DNA of 64,000 bases from a bacterium (GTDB taxonomy: Bacteria > SZUA-79 > Acidulodesulfobacterales > Acidulodesulfobacteraceae), in contig DAHVOJ010000002.1 of the NCBI GenBank assembly GCA_027318865.1, forward strand, positions 16,986 through 80,985, written 5' to 3'. Both the position numbers and the translations under genes were made by a program. This document shows, piece by piece, positions 25,220 through 36,448 of the stretch; the first letter of the stretch is position 1, and each line of letters opens with the position of its first letter. A model generated the notes under the pieces. The model was not told the DNA's origin. It was given only the letters and a program-made list of their open reading frames with translations, and ran no database searches.

Positions 25220-26915
25220 TGATTCCTCTCTTCTTAAGAATTTCTTTAGCATGCCGCAGAGCCGCTTCTCCTTTTGAATCGCCCGACAGCATCCTTGCCG
25301 TTTCGACCGCTCTTTCGTAGGTAGAAAGCCCTTTAATTCTCGTATATGTTTTCCCGCAGTCAACTTCTTTATAGACAAAAAAATGTTTATCGGCAAAAGA
25401 AGATACCTGCGCAAGATGAGTTACGAGAATCACCTGATTTGCCTCCGATATGGCTTTAAGAGCCGACCCTACAAAATTTGCTACGTCTCCCCCTATTCCA
25501 ACGTCTATTTCGTCGAATATAAAAGATGCGATATCTTTCTTTTTATTCAAAATCTTTAATATGCAAAGGCTTACGCGGGAAAGTTCGCCTCCGGATGCGA
25601 CCTTGGAAAGAGGCTTAGGTTCTTCGCCGGGGTTTGCCGAAAACAGAAAAATACATTCATCTAATCCGGTTTCCGAAAAACTCTTTTCAAAATCTAACTT
25701 AGAAATACTTATTTTAAATACAGGTTTAATACCTAAAAATAAAAGTTCTTTTTCTATTTCTTTTTCTAAAATAGAAGCGTAATTCAGTCTTTTGAGATGC
25801 AATTCTTCCGCAGATTGCAAAAATTTTTTCTTCAGATTTTCGTATTCGGCGTCTATTTCGGAAATTCTCTGCTCAAGCTCGGTTATACCGCTTAATTCTT
25901 TTTTTGCTTCGCCGTAAATTTTTAACAGCTCTTCGAGATTATAAACGTCATATTTGTTTTCTATGCCTATAATAGCGTCTATTTTAAGGCGTATTTCGTT
26001 CAATCTTTCTTCGTCTAACTCTAAAAACGAATATTTTTCTAAAAATAAAAGAATGTCCTCAATTTCTATTTTTGCGGTTTCCGCGTTTCTTAACCCGTCT
26101 TTCTTTTTAAAATCGGAATCTAATTCCGACAATCCGGAAAGATTGGAAATCAATAACGTCAAATACTTTAAAATTCCGTATTCTTCGTTGTCTATCAAAT
26201 CTATGGAATTTAAAATTAATTCTTTTATCCCATTGACGTTCTCAAGTTTCTTAAGCTCCTCTTTTAAAATTTCTTCATCGTTTACGGATTTAATATCTAA
26301 TTTTTCTACATCGTTTACTATATAAGAATTTATGGTTTTTATACGCGATATACCGTCTATTTTTTTTGCTATATCTTCTTTTTCGGCTAAAATTTTCTTA
26401 ATATCGTTATAAATTTTACCGCTTTCCGCCGACAAATCTTTGTTCCCCGCAAAGTCGTCTAAAAAAGCCAGTTGACTGACCGGGTCTATTAAAAATCTTC
26501 TGTCGTTCTGTCCGAATATTTTGACTAAATTTTCGCTGAGCCGTTCGAGCACACTTTTATTTACCTGTTCGTTATTTATAAAATATTTGCTTTTTCCGGT
26601 TTCCGTAACAGTTCTCTTGAGAATTAAATCGTCGGAATTTAATATATCGCCGTCTATTCCGCTTTCCGTAAATAAATCCGTTAAATCGATTTTTAAGCCG
26701 CCGCTAAAATCAAACACCGCGCTTACGGAACCCTCCTTTTCTCCTGTTCTTACGACATCAGGCCCTTTGACCTTTCCGAAAAGGAAATTTATCGATTCGA
26801 TTATTATGCTTTTGCCGGCTCCTGTCTCTCCGCTCAGGACGTTCAACCCTTCGCAGAAATTTATTTCTAAATAGTCTATTGTGGCAAAATTTTTTATATT
26901 TATCTTTTTTAACAA
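25212..26915 (-). CDS. recN: DNA repair protein RecN
   Basis: SMC-like: LNVLSGETGAGKSIIIESINFLFG, ASGGELSRVSLCILKI, IFDEIDVGIGGDVA. Confidence 0.97.
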   Translation of the reverse strand: MLKKINIKNFATIDYLEINFCEGLNVLSGETGAGKSIIIESINFLFGKVKGPDVVRTGEKEGSVSAVFDFSGGLKIDLTDLFTESGIDGDILNSDDLILKRTVTETGKSKYFINNEQVNKSVLERLSENLVKIFGQNDRRFLIDPVSQLAFLDDFAGNKDLSAESGKIYNDIKKILAEKEDIAKKIDGISRIKTINSYIVNDVEKLDIKSVNDEEILKEELKKLENVNGIKELILNSIDLIDNEEYGILKYLTLLISNLSGLSELDSDFKKKDGLRNAETAKIEIEDILLFLEKYSFLELDEERLNEIRLKIDAIIGIENKYDVYNLEELLKIYGEAKKELSGITELEQRISEIDAEYENLKKKFLQSAEELHLKRLNYASILEKEIEKELLFLGIKPVFKISISKLDFEKSFSETGLDECIFLFSANPGEEPKPLSKVASGGELSRVSLCILKILNKKKDIASFIFDEIDVGIGGDVANFVGSALKAISEANQVILVTHLAQVSSFADKHFFVYKEVDCGKTYTRIKGLSTYERAVETARMLSGDSKGEAALRHAKEILKKRGIIV

Positions 26916-26923
26916 TTTTACTT

Positions 26924-27772
26924 TTACCAGTTTAATTTTGTTCTTAATATATTCCAGTAATCGTAATCTAAAGACGTCGAGAGATAAACTTTAAAGGTAT
27001 GTTTTTTAATTACTACTTCGTCGTAATCATAAAGCTGTAACCCGTCTCTTCCGTCTGCGGATATAAAAATATCCCTTTCCTGAGGCATAATTTTTATTTT
27101 AAGTTCGCAAGGGCTGATTATAAGCGGTCTGTTTGAGAGGGTATGAGGACATATGGGGGTAAGAATGAAAGCATCTATGCCCGGCTGAACGATGGGGCCG
27201 CCCGCCGACAACGAATATGCCGTAGAACCGGTAGGAGTAGCTATTATAAGTCCGTCCGCCCTAAAGTCGTTTAACCATGCGTCGTTAACGGAAACAGTCA
27301 AATTAATCACCCTTGCATGGATACTTTTTTCTCTTGCGACGGTCGCTTCGTTTAACGAAACTAATTTTTCGATAGATTTGCCCTGTCTAAATACCTCGAT
27401 GTCCAGAGCCATTCTCGGGATAAATTCCAAAGAACCGTCAAAGAATCTTTCGACCGCCTCTTTTTTTTTGTATTCCGGAATTTCGACTAAAAAACCTAAC
27501 TTCCCAAAATTTATTCCTATTATCGGAACTTCAAACGGAAAAATCTTTCCCAAAGTAATTAAAAGAGTCCCGTCTCCTCCGCATACTACGATGAGTCCAA
27601 CCCCCTTGGTATCGGACGGCGCAATATCCATGCTGGGTCTTACTATTCCTTTTATGCCGTTTTGCTCAAACAATCCGCAGATATAGTTTGCGGATTCCAT
27701 AGCGGGAGCAAAGTCTTTCTTATAGGAAACAAGAACCCTTTCGATGTTTTTATTAAATTCGGATGAAAGCAT
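26924..27772 (-). CDS. nadK: NAD kinase
   Basis: VCGGDGTLLITLGK, GINFGKLGFLVE, DGLIIATPTGSTAYSLSAGGPIVQP. Confidence 0.96.
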   Translation of the reverse strand: MLSSEFNKNIERVLVSYKKDFAPAMESANYICGLFEQNGIKGIVRPSMDIAPSDTKGVGLIVVCGGDGTLLITLGKIFPFEVPIIGINFGKLGFLVEIPEYKKKEAVERFFDGSLEFIPRMALDIEVFRQGKSIEKLVSLNEATVAREKSIHARVINLTVSVNDAWLNDFRADGLIIATPTGSTAYSLSAGGPIVQPGIDAFILTPICPHTLSNRPLIISPCELKIKIMPQERDIFISADGRDGLQLYDYDEVVIKKHTFKVYLSTSLDYDYWNILRTKLNW

Positions 27773-27787
27773 TAAATCGCCTTAACG

Positions 27788-29716
27788 CTAATGAAGGGCT
27801 TTTGTTTCATTTAATAATCCGCCCTCTTTTATTATTTTAACCTGCCTGCCGGTTAAATTATATTTGAACTTATATTCCGCGTTCCCTTTAGTTTTGTTTA
27901 TAAAAGTTACCGGCTTGCGTTCGTCTAATTCCTTTAAAATATTCGGGGCGTTAAGCTCGTCTCCCTGCTCTATTTTATCATAATCGGCAGTGTTTTCAAA
28001 AGTCAGTGGCAATATTCCGAAATTGATAAGATTCGCAAAATGAATTCTAGCGAAGGATTTAGCTATTACCGCTTTTACTCCCAGATACATAGGCGCAAGC
28101 GCGGCATGCTCCCTGCTTGAACCCTGTCCGTAGTTTTCCCCGCCTATTACGAAACCGCCCTTTTCCTTTAAAGCTCTTTCGGAGAAAGAAGGGTCGATAG
28201 ATTCAAAAACATACTTGGATATCGCCGGTATATTGGAACGAAGCGGAAGTATTTTGGAACCTGCCGGCATTATATGGTCGGTAGTTATATTGTCGCCTAC
28301 TTTAAGGAGAACCTTCCCGCCCATAGATTCGGAAAGTTTTTGCTGCACCGGAAGCGGCTTAATATTCGGCCCCCTGTAAACTTCCACTTCTTCGGGTTTA
28401 GTCGAAGGCGAAAGTATCATGGAATCGTCTATATCGAATTTCTCCGGCACTTTAATTTTCGGCGCCTTTCCGAGAGTTCCCGGATCCGTTATGTATCCGG
28501 TAAGAGCCGAAGCCGCCGCCGTCTGAACGGAAACAAGATAAATTTTTGCGTCTTTGGTTCCGCTCCTTCCTTCAAAGTTGCGGTTGAACGTCCTCAAGGA
28601 AACTGCGCCGGACCGCGGAGCCTGACCCATTCCTATACATGGTCCGCAGGTAGATTCGAGAATTCTTGCGCCTGAAGCTATTAAATCAGCCAGCGCGCCG
28701 TTTTTTGCGAGCATTTCGAATACCTGCTTGGAACCGGGCGATATTACGAGGCTGACGTCCGGATGCACTTTTTTGCCTTTCAATATATTGGAGGCGGTCA
28801 TCAAGTCCGCATAGGAAGAGTTGGTACAGCTTCCTATCGCGACCTGGTCGACTTTTATTTCCTTTAATTCGCTTACTTTTGCAACCTGGTCCGGCATATG
28901 AGGTTTGGCGGCAAGCGGTTCCAAAGAGCTTAAATCTATTTCTACGACTTCGTCGTAAACCGCGTCCGCATCGGCTGAAAGCGGGGTATAATCGCCTATT
29001 CTTCCTTCCGCCTTTAAAAACTCCATAGTTCTTTCGTCGCTCGGAAAAACCGAAGTAGTCGCTCCGAGTTCCGCGCCCATATTGGTAATAACGGCTCTTT
29101 CCGGCACGGTCAGCGTTTTTACGCCTTCTCCGCCATATTCGAAAATTTTCCCTACGCCGCCCTTAACCGTAAGCCTTCTTAAAAGTTCGAGAATAACGTC
29201 TTTTGCGGAAACCCAATCTGGCAGTTTTCCTGAAAGTTTAACTAAAACGACTTTCGGAGCCGTCATATAAAATGCCCCTCCGCCCATTGCCACGGCTACG
29301 TCTAATCCGCCCGCGCCGATAGCTATCATTCCCACGCCGCCCGCCGTAGGCGTATGGCTGTCGGAACCTAAAAGCGTCTTTCCCGGAACGCCGAATCTTT
29401 CCAGATTAACCTGATGGCATATGCCGTTTCCGGCTTTAGAATAAAATATGCCGTATTTAGCGGCTACCGTCTGCAAAAACTTGTGGTCGTCCGCATTTTC
29501 AAAGCCGGTCTGAAGGGTATTGTGGTCGATATAGCTGACGGATAAATCAGTTTTAACCTTAGGCACGCCGATAGCTTCAAACTGCAGATAAGCCATCGTA
29601 CCGGTCGCATCCTGCGTGAGCGTTCTGTCGATTTTTACCGCGATTTCTTCCCCCTGCTTTAAATTGCCGTTTACAAGATGCGCGCTTAAAATTTTGTACG
29701 TTAAACTTTGCTTCAT
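27788..29716 (-). CDS. Aconitate hydratase
   Basis: HLVNGNLKQGEEIAVKIDRTLTQDATGTMA, SDSHTPTAGGVGMIAIGAGGLDVA, GSCTNSSYADL, STCGPCIGMGQAP, GENYGQGSSREHAA. Confidence 0.94.
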   Translation of the reverse strand: MKQSLTYKILSAHLVNGNLKQGEEIAVKIDRTLTQDATGTMAYLQFEAIGVPKVKTDLSVSYIDHNTLQTGFENADDHKFLQTVAAKYGIFYSKAGNGICHQVNLERFGVPGKTLLGSDSHTPTAGGVGMIAIGAGGLDVAVAMGGGAFYMTAPKVVLVKLSGKLPDWVSAKDVILELLRRLTVKGGVGKIFEYGGEGVKTLTVPERAVITNMGAELGATTSVFPSDERTMEFLKAEGRIGDYTPLSADADAVYDEVVEIDLSSLEPLAAKPHMPDQVAKVSELKEIKVDQVAIGSCTNSSYADLMTASNILKGKKVHPDVSLVISPGSKQVFEMLAKNGALADLIASGARILESTCGPCIGMGQAPRSGAVSLRTFNRNFEGRSGTKDAKIYLVSVQTAAASALTGYITDPGTLGKAPKIKVPEKFDIDDSMILSPSTKPEEVEVYRGPNIKPLPVQQKLSESMGGKVLLKVGDNITTDHIMPAGSKILPLRSNIPAISKYVFESIDPSFSERALKEKGGFVIGGENYGQGSSREHAALAPMYLGVKAVIAKSFARIHFANLINFGILPLTFENTADYDKIEQGDELNAPNILKELDERKPVTFINKTKGNAEYKFKYNLTGRQVKIIKEGGLLNETKALH

Positions 29717-29808
29717 AAATTAAATTTCTCCCGATTTATATAAAGTTTCCAATAATTTTAATATATTTTTTTTAGAAAGTAAAAATATTTTTAATTTAAT
29801 ATTTTAAT

Positions 29809-31209
29809 TTACAGGGCCCCCTTCGCGAATAAAACGGCGGGGACGGTCTTCAAAAGGATTATCAGGTCTAATTTTAAAGACCACTCGTCGATATATTTCA
29901 AGTCTAACTCGACTCTGTCCTCAAAACTCAGCATGCTTCTGCCGCTTATCTGCCAGAGACATGTAATGCCGGGCTTCATAGAAATCCTGCGCCTCTGTTT
30001 TACGGAATATTTTTTTACTTCGTCGGGCATAGGCGGACGCGGACCGACAAGACTCATATCGCCCTTTAAAACGTTATAAAACTGCGGAATTTCATCGAGA
30101 CTCGCCTTTCTGAGAATTTTGCCTATTTTAGTAATCCTCGGGTCGTTTTTAAGTTTTATTTCGATGCCGTCCCTGCTGAAATCCTTTATTAATTCATCCC
30201 TTAGTTCGTCGCTTCCCGGATACATCGTCCGGAACTTGTAAAAAGTAAAAAGCCTCCCGTTTTTTCCTATTCTTTTGCTCTTATATAAAACGCTCCCTTT
30301 AGAATCGAGCTTAATCAATACTCCTATGATTAAAGCGGGCATTAAAAATATTATCATCGCAAAAGCCGAACCGGCTATATCTATGAGTCTTTTAGCAAAA
30401 AGCCTTATGTCGTCTTCCGGCGCCGTATAAAACGAGATAACCGGAAAATCGCCGACTTTTTCGAATGAAACCTTCGAATATTTAAACGGTATAAAATTCG
30501 TCGGTATTTTAACGGTTATACCCTTTTCCTCCAGCAGTAAAGTCGCTTCTTTTATATCGGCTATTTCGTCTCCTTTAATATCGAATATTACTTCATCTAC
30601 GGGATTATTCAGGACAAAATCTATGAGACCGTTCAAATCGTTTTTACTAATTTCCCCGACTAATTTTATGCCGAGATATTCGCTTGAAAGGATTATATCT
30701 TTTACGTTTCCTTTGCCTTCGGAAATATCCGTTATTCCCGAACTGTCCCCTTTTACCAGAACGATATTTCTGATAGAATATCCGCGCCTTTTTAATTTTA
30801 CAGTAAGTTTCCTTCCCGTATAATCGGCAAAAATAAGCGACAAAAAAGAATAAATAGAAAAATATCCTATGAAAAGCCTCGAAACATAAGTAACTTTAAA
30901 CATAAAAAGAACGGCGTAAATCAAAAATACGGATATTGCGGTTATTTCAAAAAGTTTTATTATATCCGATTTAAAACTTTCCGCGTTCAGGTTTAAATAC
31001 ATTCGGAATAAAAAAAGCAGAAAATAAAAAACAAAGGCTATCGGGACTAAAAGCCACAGGTAATAGAGGATAGAATAAAGCTTATATCCTATAATTATAG
31101 GGGTTATCAGATTATAAGTTATAAAGGCAAGGAAAAAACCGCCGCAGACAAAAATAACCGAAAATATGTAAAAATACTGGGCAAGAATTTTACTTCTTTG
31201 AGATAACAT
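29809..31209 (-). CDS. Exopolysaccharide biosynthesis polyprenyl-phosphate sugar-1-phosphotransferase
   Basis: N-terminal TM segments; KRLIDIAGSAFAMI, FYKFRTMYPGSDE, LRKASLDEIPQFYNVLKGDMSLVGPRPPMPDEV. Confidence 0.95.
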   Translation of the reverse strand: MLSQRSKILAQYFYIFSVIFVCGGFFLAFITYNLITPIIIGYKLYSILYYLWLLVPIAFVFYFLLFLFRMYLNLNAESFKSDIIKLFEITAISVFLIYAVLFMFKVTYVSRLFIGYFSIYSFLSLIFADYTGRKLTVKLKRRGYSIRNIVLVKGDSSGITDISEGKGNVKDIILSSEYLGIKLVGEISKNDLNGLIDFVLNNPVDEVIFDIKGDEIADIKEATLLLEEKGITVKIPTNFIPFKYSKVSFEKVGDFPVISFYTAPEDDIRLFAKRLIDIAGSAFAMIIFLMPALIIGVLIKLDSKGSVLYKSKRIGKNGRLFTFYKFRTMYPGSDELRDELIKDFSRDGIEIKLKNDPRITKIGKILRKASLDEIPQFYNVLKGDMSLVGPRPPMPDEVKKYSVKQRRRISMKPGITCLWQISGRSMLSFEDRVELDLKYIDEWSLKLDLIILLKTVPAVLFAKGAL

Positions 31210-31221
31210 AATCGGAAGTTA

Positions 31222-32628
31222 TTATGATTTTAAGGTATGCGAAGTTTCAGCGAAACTTTCCCGTCCCGCTCCCTGCAATAAACCTGCGGCGGCGAATAAC
31301 GCCAGAAAAAAAAGCCATAAATTCGTCAGTTCGTCGTTAGACATATTGGATACGCCCGCAAAAGAGCCGTAAAATATTATGCTCGTCCCTGCGGTCATTG
31401 CGGCTATTTTGCGCTTAAACTTATCCGATGAACTTCTGAAAAGCTTTGCCGGATTTTTTAACGCAAGAAAAAAAAGCCACATAAGCGACAGAAAGCCGAA
31501 TATTCCGGTTTCGGCAAGCGTCTGCATATAGCCGTTTTCAGGCCAGTTATCATATAAATCGTAAAATTTTTTGCCTGTTTTACGATTATAATACCACGGA
31601 AATCTAATCCCTTTATGCGCGTCGAAATATTTTGAAAACGCGCCTACCCCCACGCCCGTCAAAGGATGTCTTTTAAAAACCGTCCACGCCGATTCTATTA
31701 AAGCTATATGGCTTTCTATATCGCCGTGGTTTTTCAGTTCGAGTTTATAGATTTTAGGATTAAACATCGAAAATATTCTGCTTTTAAACGTTTTTGAAAC
31801 CGAAAAAATGCCTAAATTTAAAATAAAGAGCAGAATTACCGCCGCTAAAAAAAGCTTTTTCGATTTTAAATACATTAAAACAAAAATTGCAGGTATAATT
31901 CCGAGCCATGCGGACCTTGCTTTAGCAAATACTATATCGAAAATCCCCAGAAGAAGCATCATTCCAAAAAAAATAAAGGATGCCGCTTTCGGTATTATCT
32001 CTAACAAATTTATCCCGTTTTTATCGTCAAGTTTTTTAAAATTAAGCAGATAATAAGCTATAATTACGACTAAGCCGTAAGATACCTGCACCGGAAAACC
32101 GACCCAGTTTCCGATTAATCCCGTAAGCCTGTTTTGCGAGTAAAGCGCATTTATAGAAATTCCTTGAATAAATCCGTAAACTATTGCGGCGCAAATCGAA
32201 AATGTAAAAGTATAAATCATCAATTTTATTCTATTTTTTGTATTTAAAAGTTCCGCCGCCGCAAAAAAGAACAAAATAAAATAAATTATTTCTCCGCCTT
32301 CGTTAAAACTGTCTAAAAGACTATAAGTCCAGAAAAAAGAAGCTATTACTATAACCGCATAAATAAGAAGAGGCGCATTAAAGCCTGTTTTTGGAATAGA
32401 AGCATCCCTTTTTGCTATCTTATAGGCGATAAAAAATGCAATAGCAATAACTATTCCGAAAACGGCAAAACCGTCTTTAACGGGTATAAAAAGCGCAAAT
32501 AAAAATATTCCGAAAAGACCCGCCTTTTCAAAAAATCCGCTTAATTCCGGTTTCTTGACGCCAAGCGCAATTAAAACGGCGGCGGAAAGTATTATAGATA
32601 CGATTTTAACCAATAACAAAATGTCCAA
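31222..32628 (-). CDS. O-antigen ligase (WaaL/Wzy_C) family membrane protein
   Basis: Many TM segments; HPLTGVGVGAFSKYF and NGYMQTLAETGIFGFLSLMWLF. Confidence 0.85.
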   Translation of the reverse strand: MDILLLVKIVSIILSAAVLIALGVKKPELSGFFEKAGLFGIFLFALFIPVKDGFAVFGIVIAIAFFIAYKIAKRDASIPKTGFNAPLLIYAVIVIASFFWTYSLLDSFNEGGEIIYFILFFFAAAELLNTKNRIKLMIYTFTFSICAAIVYGFIQGISINALYSQNRLTGLIGNWVGFPVQVSYGLVVIIAYYLLNFKKLDDKNGINLLEIIPKAASFIFFGMMLLLGIFDIVFAKARSAWLGIIPAIFVLMYLKSKKLFLAAVILLFILNLGIFSVSKTFKSRIFSMFNPKIYKLELKNHGDIESHIALIESAWTVFKRHPLTGVGVGAFSKYFDAHKGIRFPWYYNRKTGKKFYDLYDNWPENGYMQTLAETGIFGFLSLMWLFFLALKNPAKLFRSSSDKFKRKIAAMTAGTSIIFYGSFAGVSNMSNDELTNLWLFFLALFAAAGLLQGAGRESFAETSHTLKS

Positions 32629-32684
32629 TATAATTTACCCGTTTTACGCAATAAATACCTTATGATATTTAAAACGCCGCGATG

Positions 32685-34277
32685 CTATTTTATAATATCA
32701 TAGTAAAGGCTTTCGTAAACCTTCGCGGAATCGTCCCATCCAAAGTGTTTATCGGCGGAGTTAACGACAAGATTGCGCCATTCGGCGCCGTCCGATATAT
32801 AGCGGTTATACAATTCGTTCAGCGCCCATGCAATACCGTCGGGATTTGTATGCTTAATAAGAATGCCGGACGGGTTTTTTACGCCTGAGTCCATAATATC
32901 GGAAACGGTATCGTGAAGACCCCCGGTATCTCCCGCCGCAATGACGCAGCCGTATCTCATGGCTATCATCTGAGATAATCCGCATGGCTCGAACTTTGAA
33001 GGCATTACGAAAATATCCGCCGCCGCATATATTTTATGGGACAGCGCTTCGTCGTATTTTCCGGTCTGCGTAAAAACCTTATCTTTAAAAATTTCCGAGA
33101 GATAATTTGCTTTTCTCTCTATATAATCTTTGCCGCTCCCAAGGATTGCCACCTGAAAAGGAAAATCGTTCCAGTTAAAAAGCGCGTCTAAAAATTCGTT
33201 TATGCCTTTTTCTTCCGTCAATCTACTGACGACGCCTATGAGCGGAAGTACTTTTCCATTTTTACCGGTTTTTAGCGGCAAAGAAATTTGCGAAAAGAGC
33301 GCTTTTTTATTATTAAATTTAAATTTTTCCCATTCGCCGTAATCTTTAAGACTATATCTGCCGGCTTTTAAATTTAAATTATAACTTATAAATCTGTCAA
33401 CCGCCGGATTCCAGTAATCCAGGTCTATTCCGTTAAGTATCCCTTTAAGCCTGCCGTCATCGCGAAGATTTTTAAGCTCGCCGTCGAGACCGAAGCCGAA
33501 TTCAGGAGCAGTTATTTCGTCTGCGTATGTGGGACTTACCGTAGTAACGATATCCGATAATTTTATTCCCCCCTTCAAACTGTTAAAAGTTCCAAAATGT
33601 TCATACGCGGCCGAAGAATTATACCTAAAATCAAGTCCTATATCGTAAAAATCGTCTATGCCGTAAACTCCTTGATAACCCAGATTATGAATAGTAAAGG
33701 CAATAGCCGGTCTCAATCCCTTTGCGCTAGCGCTCCTGCTTAATTTGCCGTTAAATATACCTTCGGCTGGACCGTTTATATAGACTTTTTTATCTCCAAA
33801 CGCCTGTCTTATAACGGCGGGAACTATACCTCCCGACCAGTCGTGCGTATGAACTACAAGGGGGATTCCCAGCGCCCTCATAGCATATGCGGTCCCGTGC
33901 GCAAGCATAGCATAACGCCACAGGTTATCTTTATAGGCGCAAACTCCTCCATGCGAACCGTAAACGTCTTCCCTGTTAAAAAAATGATTCTGTTCTATCA
34001 GGACGAGCGGAATATCGCCCATGGCAAATCCGGTTTTTATTCCAAATTCAAAAGGAATTTCCCCAAAATTCACCTGCCCCGCAGGATAAACCCGTTTTAT
34101 ATCTATAAAATTTTTTGAAATTATATTTTTATAATATGGAATCACGACGCGCACGTTCATTCCGGCTTTTAACAAAACTTTAGGAAGGCTTCCCATTACG
34201 TCGCCAAGACCGCCGGCTTTAACCAACGGAGACATTTCCGCGCCGACAAACCATATTTCGTTATTAAATTCGCTCAT
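32685..34277 (-). CDS. glgA: Glycogen/starch synthase (GT5)
   Basis: EMSPLVKAGGLGDVMGSLPKVL, HTHDWSGGIVPA, FTIHNLGYQG, PSKFEPCGLSQMIAMRYG. Confidence 0.96.
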   Translation of the reverse strand: MSEFNNEIWFVGAEMSPLVKAGGLGDVMGSLPKVLLKAGMNVRVVIPYYKNIISKNFIDIKRVYPAGQVNFGEIPFEFGIKTGFAMGDIPLVLIEQNHFFNREDVYGSHGGVCAYKDNLWRYAMLAHGTAYAMRALGIPLVVHTHDWSGGIVPAVIRQAFGDKKVYINGPAEGIFNGKLSRSASAKGLRPAIAFTIHNLGYQGVYGIDDFYDIGLDFRYNSSAAYEHFGTFNSLKGGIKLSDIVTTVSPTYADEITAPEFGFGLDGELKNLRDDGRLKGILNGIDLDYWNPAVDRFISYNLNLKAGRYSLKDYGEWEKFKFNNKKALFSQISLPLKTGKNGKVLPLIGVVSRLTEEKGINEFLDALFNWNDFPFQVAILGSGKDYIERKANYLSEIFKDKVFTQTGKYDEALSHKIYAAADIFVMPSKFEPCGLSQMIAMRYGCVIAAGDTGGLHDTVSDIMDSGVKNPSGILIKHTNPDGIAWALNELYNRYISDGAEWRNLVVNSADKHFGWDDSAKVYESLYYDIIK

Positions 34278-34301
34278 TTTTTTGTCCGGTTTTGCTTGAA
34301 T

Positions 34302-36443
34302 TTATATTTGTTTGTATAATATCTTTTCTATATCTATAGATATTATACTACTAAAATCTTCTCCCGTCGTTAAATTAAAATTATATTTTAATTCTATCCC
34401 CTGGAAGATCCTCTCATATCCGCTTTCCGAAAGCGAAATAGTAGTTATAGGTTTAGAAACTATATCGTAATTTTTTAAAAATCCGGTTTCCGTCCGCTCT
34501 TTTATGCTCATTTTGCCGCCCCAGAAAGAATCGTTTAAATATACAAAATTATCGCATCCGGTTTTAATTTCTTTTCTAATATTATTATTTATTCCTTTTA
34601 TATCTCCGGCAATATCGACGTTTACCGACGGACCGTCTCCGCCGGGAAAGGCAAATCTAAAAACAACGTCTAAACTTCCGGATGATTTCGGTTTAGATTT
34701 TATAAAAAACGATACAAATTTATCTATCTTTATTTTTAAATCTAAATATAAATTTTCTTTAAGATAGCCTGCCGTTTGAATATCGATGCAATTTTTATCT
34801 CTATTGTCTATACATTTGTTTATAATTTCGTCTCTAAAACAAACCCGCTCTCCGTCGAACATAATTTCAAAAGAGGGAAGAATGTCCGGATGCATTGTCA
34901 AATCGTCCTCCGACATATCCCGAGGATATTCGGCTTCTTTATGTATGGTCTTTGGCGGTTCGTCTGCGCCGTTTCCGGCATTTTCTGAAATACCTGAAAC
35001 AACGGTTTTTTCTTCCCCGCCTTCTTTCTTTATACTATTTTCCTTCAGTTTTAAAATATCGTATTCTTCATGAAGACAAAATACGTCTCCAAGCGAATGC
35101 ATCAAATCTTTTTTTATGTAATCTATAGCCATAAAAGAAGCCGACGACGGTTTATATATTATACACCAGCGGTCGTTGGAGAGCAAAACCTCGTTTTCTC
35201 CGTCGGAATCGAAATCGTAGCGCTCTATTTCTACCTTCTCTTTGATCGCGTCTTTATAAAACGCGTAAGAAGATATAAGCGCCCTATGAATTCCTCTTCT
35301 GAGATGAGGGAGATAAATGCCGCCGAACACGCCGTGCCAGTATGCATCATTAGCCTGAGATTTAAGAAGCTCGTCCGTAGCCTCTTTAAGATGTTCGTCG
35401 CGCATTTTTTTTGCGTAATCTATTTTACGGCTCAAATTAAGCATTCTTTTATGATGAAGATTTGCCTCGGGATATCTCGTCAAAAAATTATGCCATATGC
35501 CTCCGCTTAAAGGAGCCGCGGAATTTTGCAATCTTATTTTTTCATAGGCGTCTCTTTTTTCGGGCGGAAGCGTCCATTCGCCCATTTCTCTGTAACTTGA
35601 TATGGGCAGATATACCGGGACCCTTTTTTGAGAATCGGCATTATTTACGTTATTTATTAAATTTGACGGCAGTTCGAAAATTATGTCGGAATAACAATCA
35701 TTATTATTTTTATAATTAGCTATGCGGATAAAATTTTCTAACCATCCTTTGTCTCCGTCCTTGCCGTAAACCCATTCGTAAGTATCGGGCCAGCCGCCCA
35801 TTTTTTCGCCGTCGTCGAACATCACCGACAGGCTGGAACGCCTTCCGTTTAAATATAATATTTCATTTAAAGACTCGGAAGGTTCTGCAAAAGGAATCTT
35901 ATATCTCAATCTTTCGTGTATAGGAAAAATGTCGAAATATTCGCCCCCGTATTCCGTTCTGAAAACGGAATCTATACAATCGGGCGAGATGCCTGCCTGA
36001 AAAAATTGAAAATCGTCCAAAAAAGCGTAATTTAATCCGGCAGATTTTAAATCCCCGATTATATCCGGCTGCCATATTCTTTCCGTTATCCATGCTCCCG
36101 AAGGATATATGCCAAAAAGTCTTTTTAAAGCAACGTTGAGCATTTCAAGCTGTTTCAATCCATCTTTCGCGGGAACCGCCGCAAGTATAGGCTCGTAATA
36201 ACCGCCGCCTATAAGCTCTATAATGCCGGCATTTGCGCCTTCGGCTATTATTCTTATTAATTCGGGGTCGTTTTCTTCCCACCATTCGAGAAGTACGCCG
36301 GATGCATGAAGACAGAACTTTACGTTAAGCGCAAAAAGAGTTCTTATGAGGGGACTGTAAGATTTTTGATGCACTTCTTTAAAAACGAAATCAAAATTTC
36401 CGACAGGCTGATGGCAATGAAAGCCTAAAATAAATTTAGTCAT
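34302..36443 (-). CDS. GH57 alpha-amylase / 4-alpha-glucanotransferase-like (start moved from 36635 to MTKFILGFHCHQPVGNFD at 36443)
   Basis: FHCHQPVGNFD, WITERIWQPDI, FDDGEKMGGWPDTYEWVYG. The 36635 start lies inside the upstream same-strand gene; the new start falls 6 bp after its stop. Confidence 0.88.
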   Translation of the reverse strand: MTKFILGFHCHQPVGNFDFVFKEVHQKSYSPLIRTLFALNVKFCLHASGVLLEWWEENDPELIRIIAEGANAGIIELIGGGYYEPILAAVPAKDGLKQLEMLNVALKRLFGIYPSGAWITERIWQPDIIGDLKSAGLNYAFLDDFQFFQAGISPDCIDSVFRTEYGGEYFDIFPIHERLRYKIPFAEPSESLNEILYLNGRRSSLSVMFDDGEKMGGWPDTYEWVYGKDGDKGWLENFIRIANYKNNNDCYSDIIFELPSNLINNVNNADSQKRVPVYLPISSYREMGEWTLPPEKRDAYEKIRLQNSAAPLSGGIWHNFLTRYPEANLHHKRMLNLSRKIDYAKKMRDEHLKEATDELLKSQANDAYWHGVFGGIYLPHLRRGIHRALISSYAFYKDAIKEKVEIERYDFDSDGENEVLLSNDRWCIIYKPSSASFMAIDYIKKDLMHSLGDVFCLHEEYDILKLKENSIKKEGGEEKTVVSGISENAGNGADEPPKTIHKEAEYPRDMSEDDLTMHPDILPSFEIMFDGERVCFRDEIINKCIDNRDKNCIDIQTAGYLKENLYLDLKIKIDKFVSFFIKSKPKSSGSLDVVFRFAFPGGDGPSVNVDIAGDIKGINNNIRKEIKTGCDNFVYLNDSFWGGKMSIKERTETGFLKNYDIVSKPITTISLSESGYERIFQGIELKYNFNLTTGEDFSSIISIDIEKILYKQI

Positions 36444-36448
36444 ATCGG

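Noticed and set aside
25220-25414. N-terminal 65 codons of track ORF 24590..25414
   Set aside because: Lies inside recN in another frame on the same strand; the GNAT domain begins well downstream
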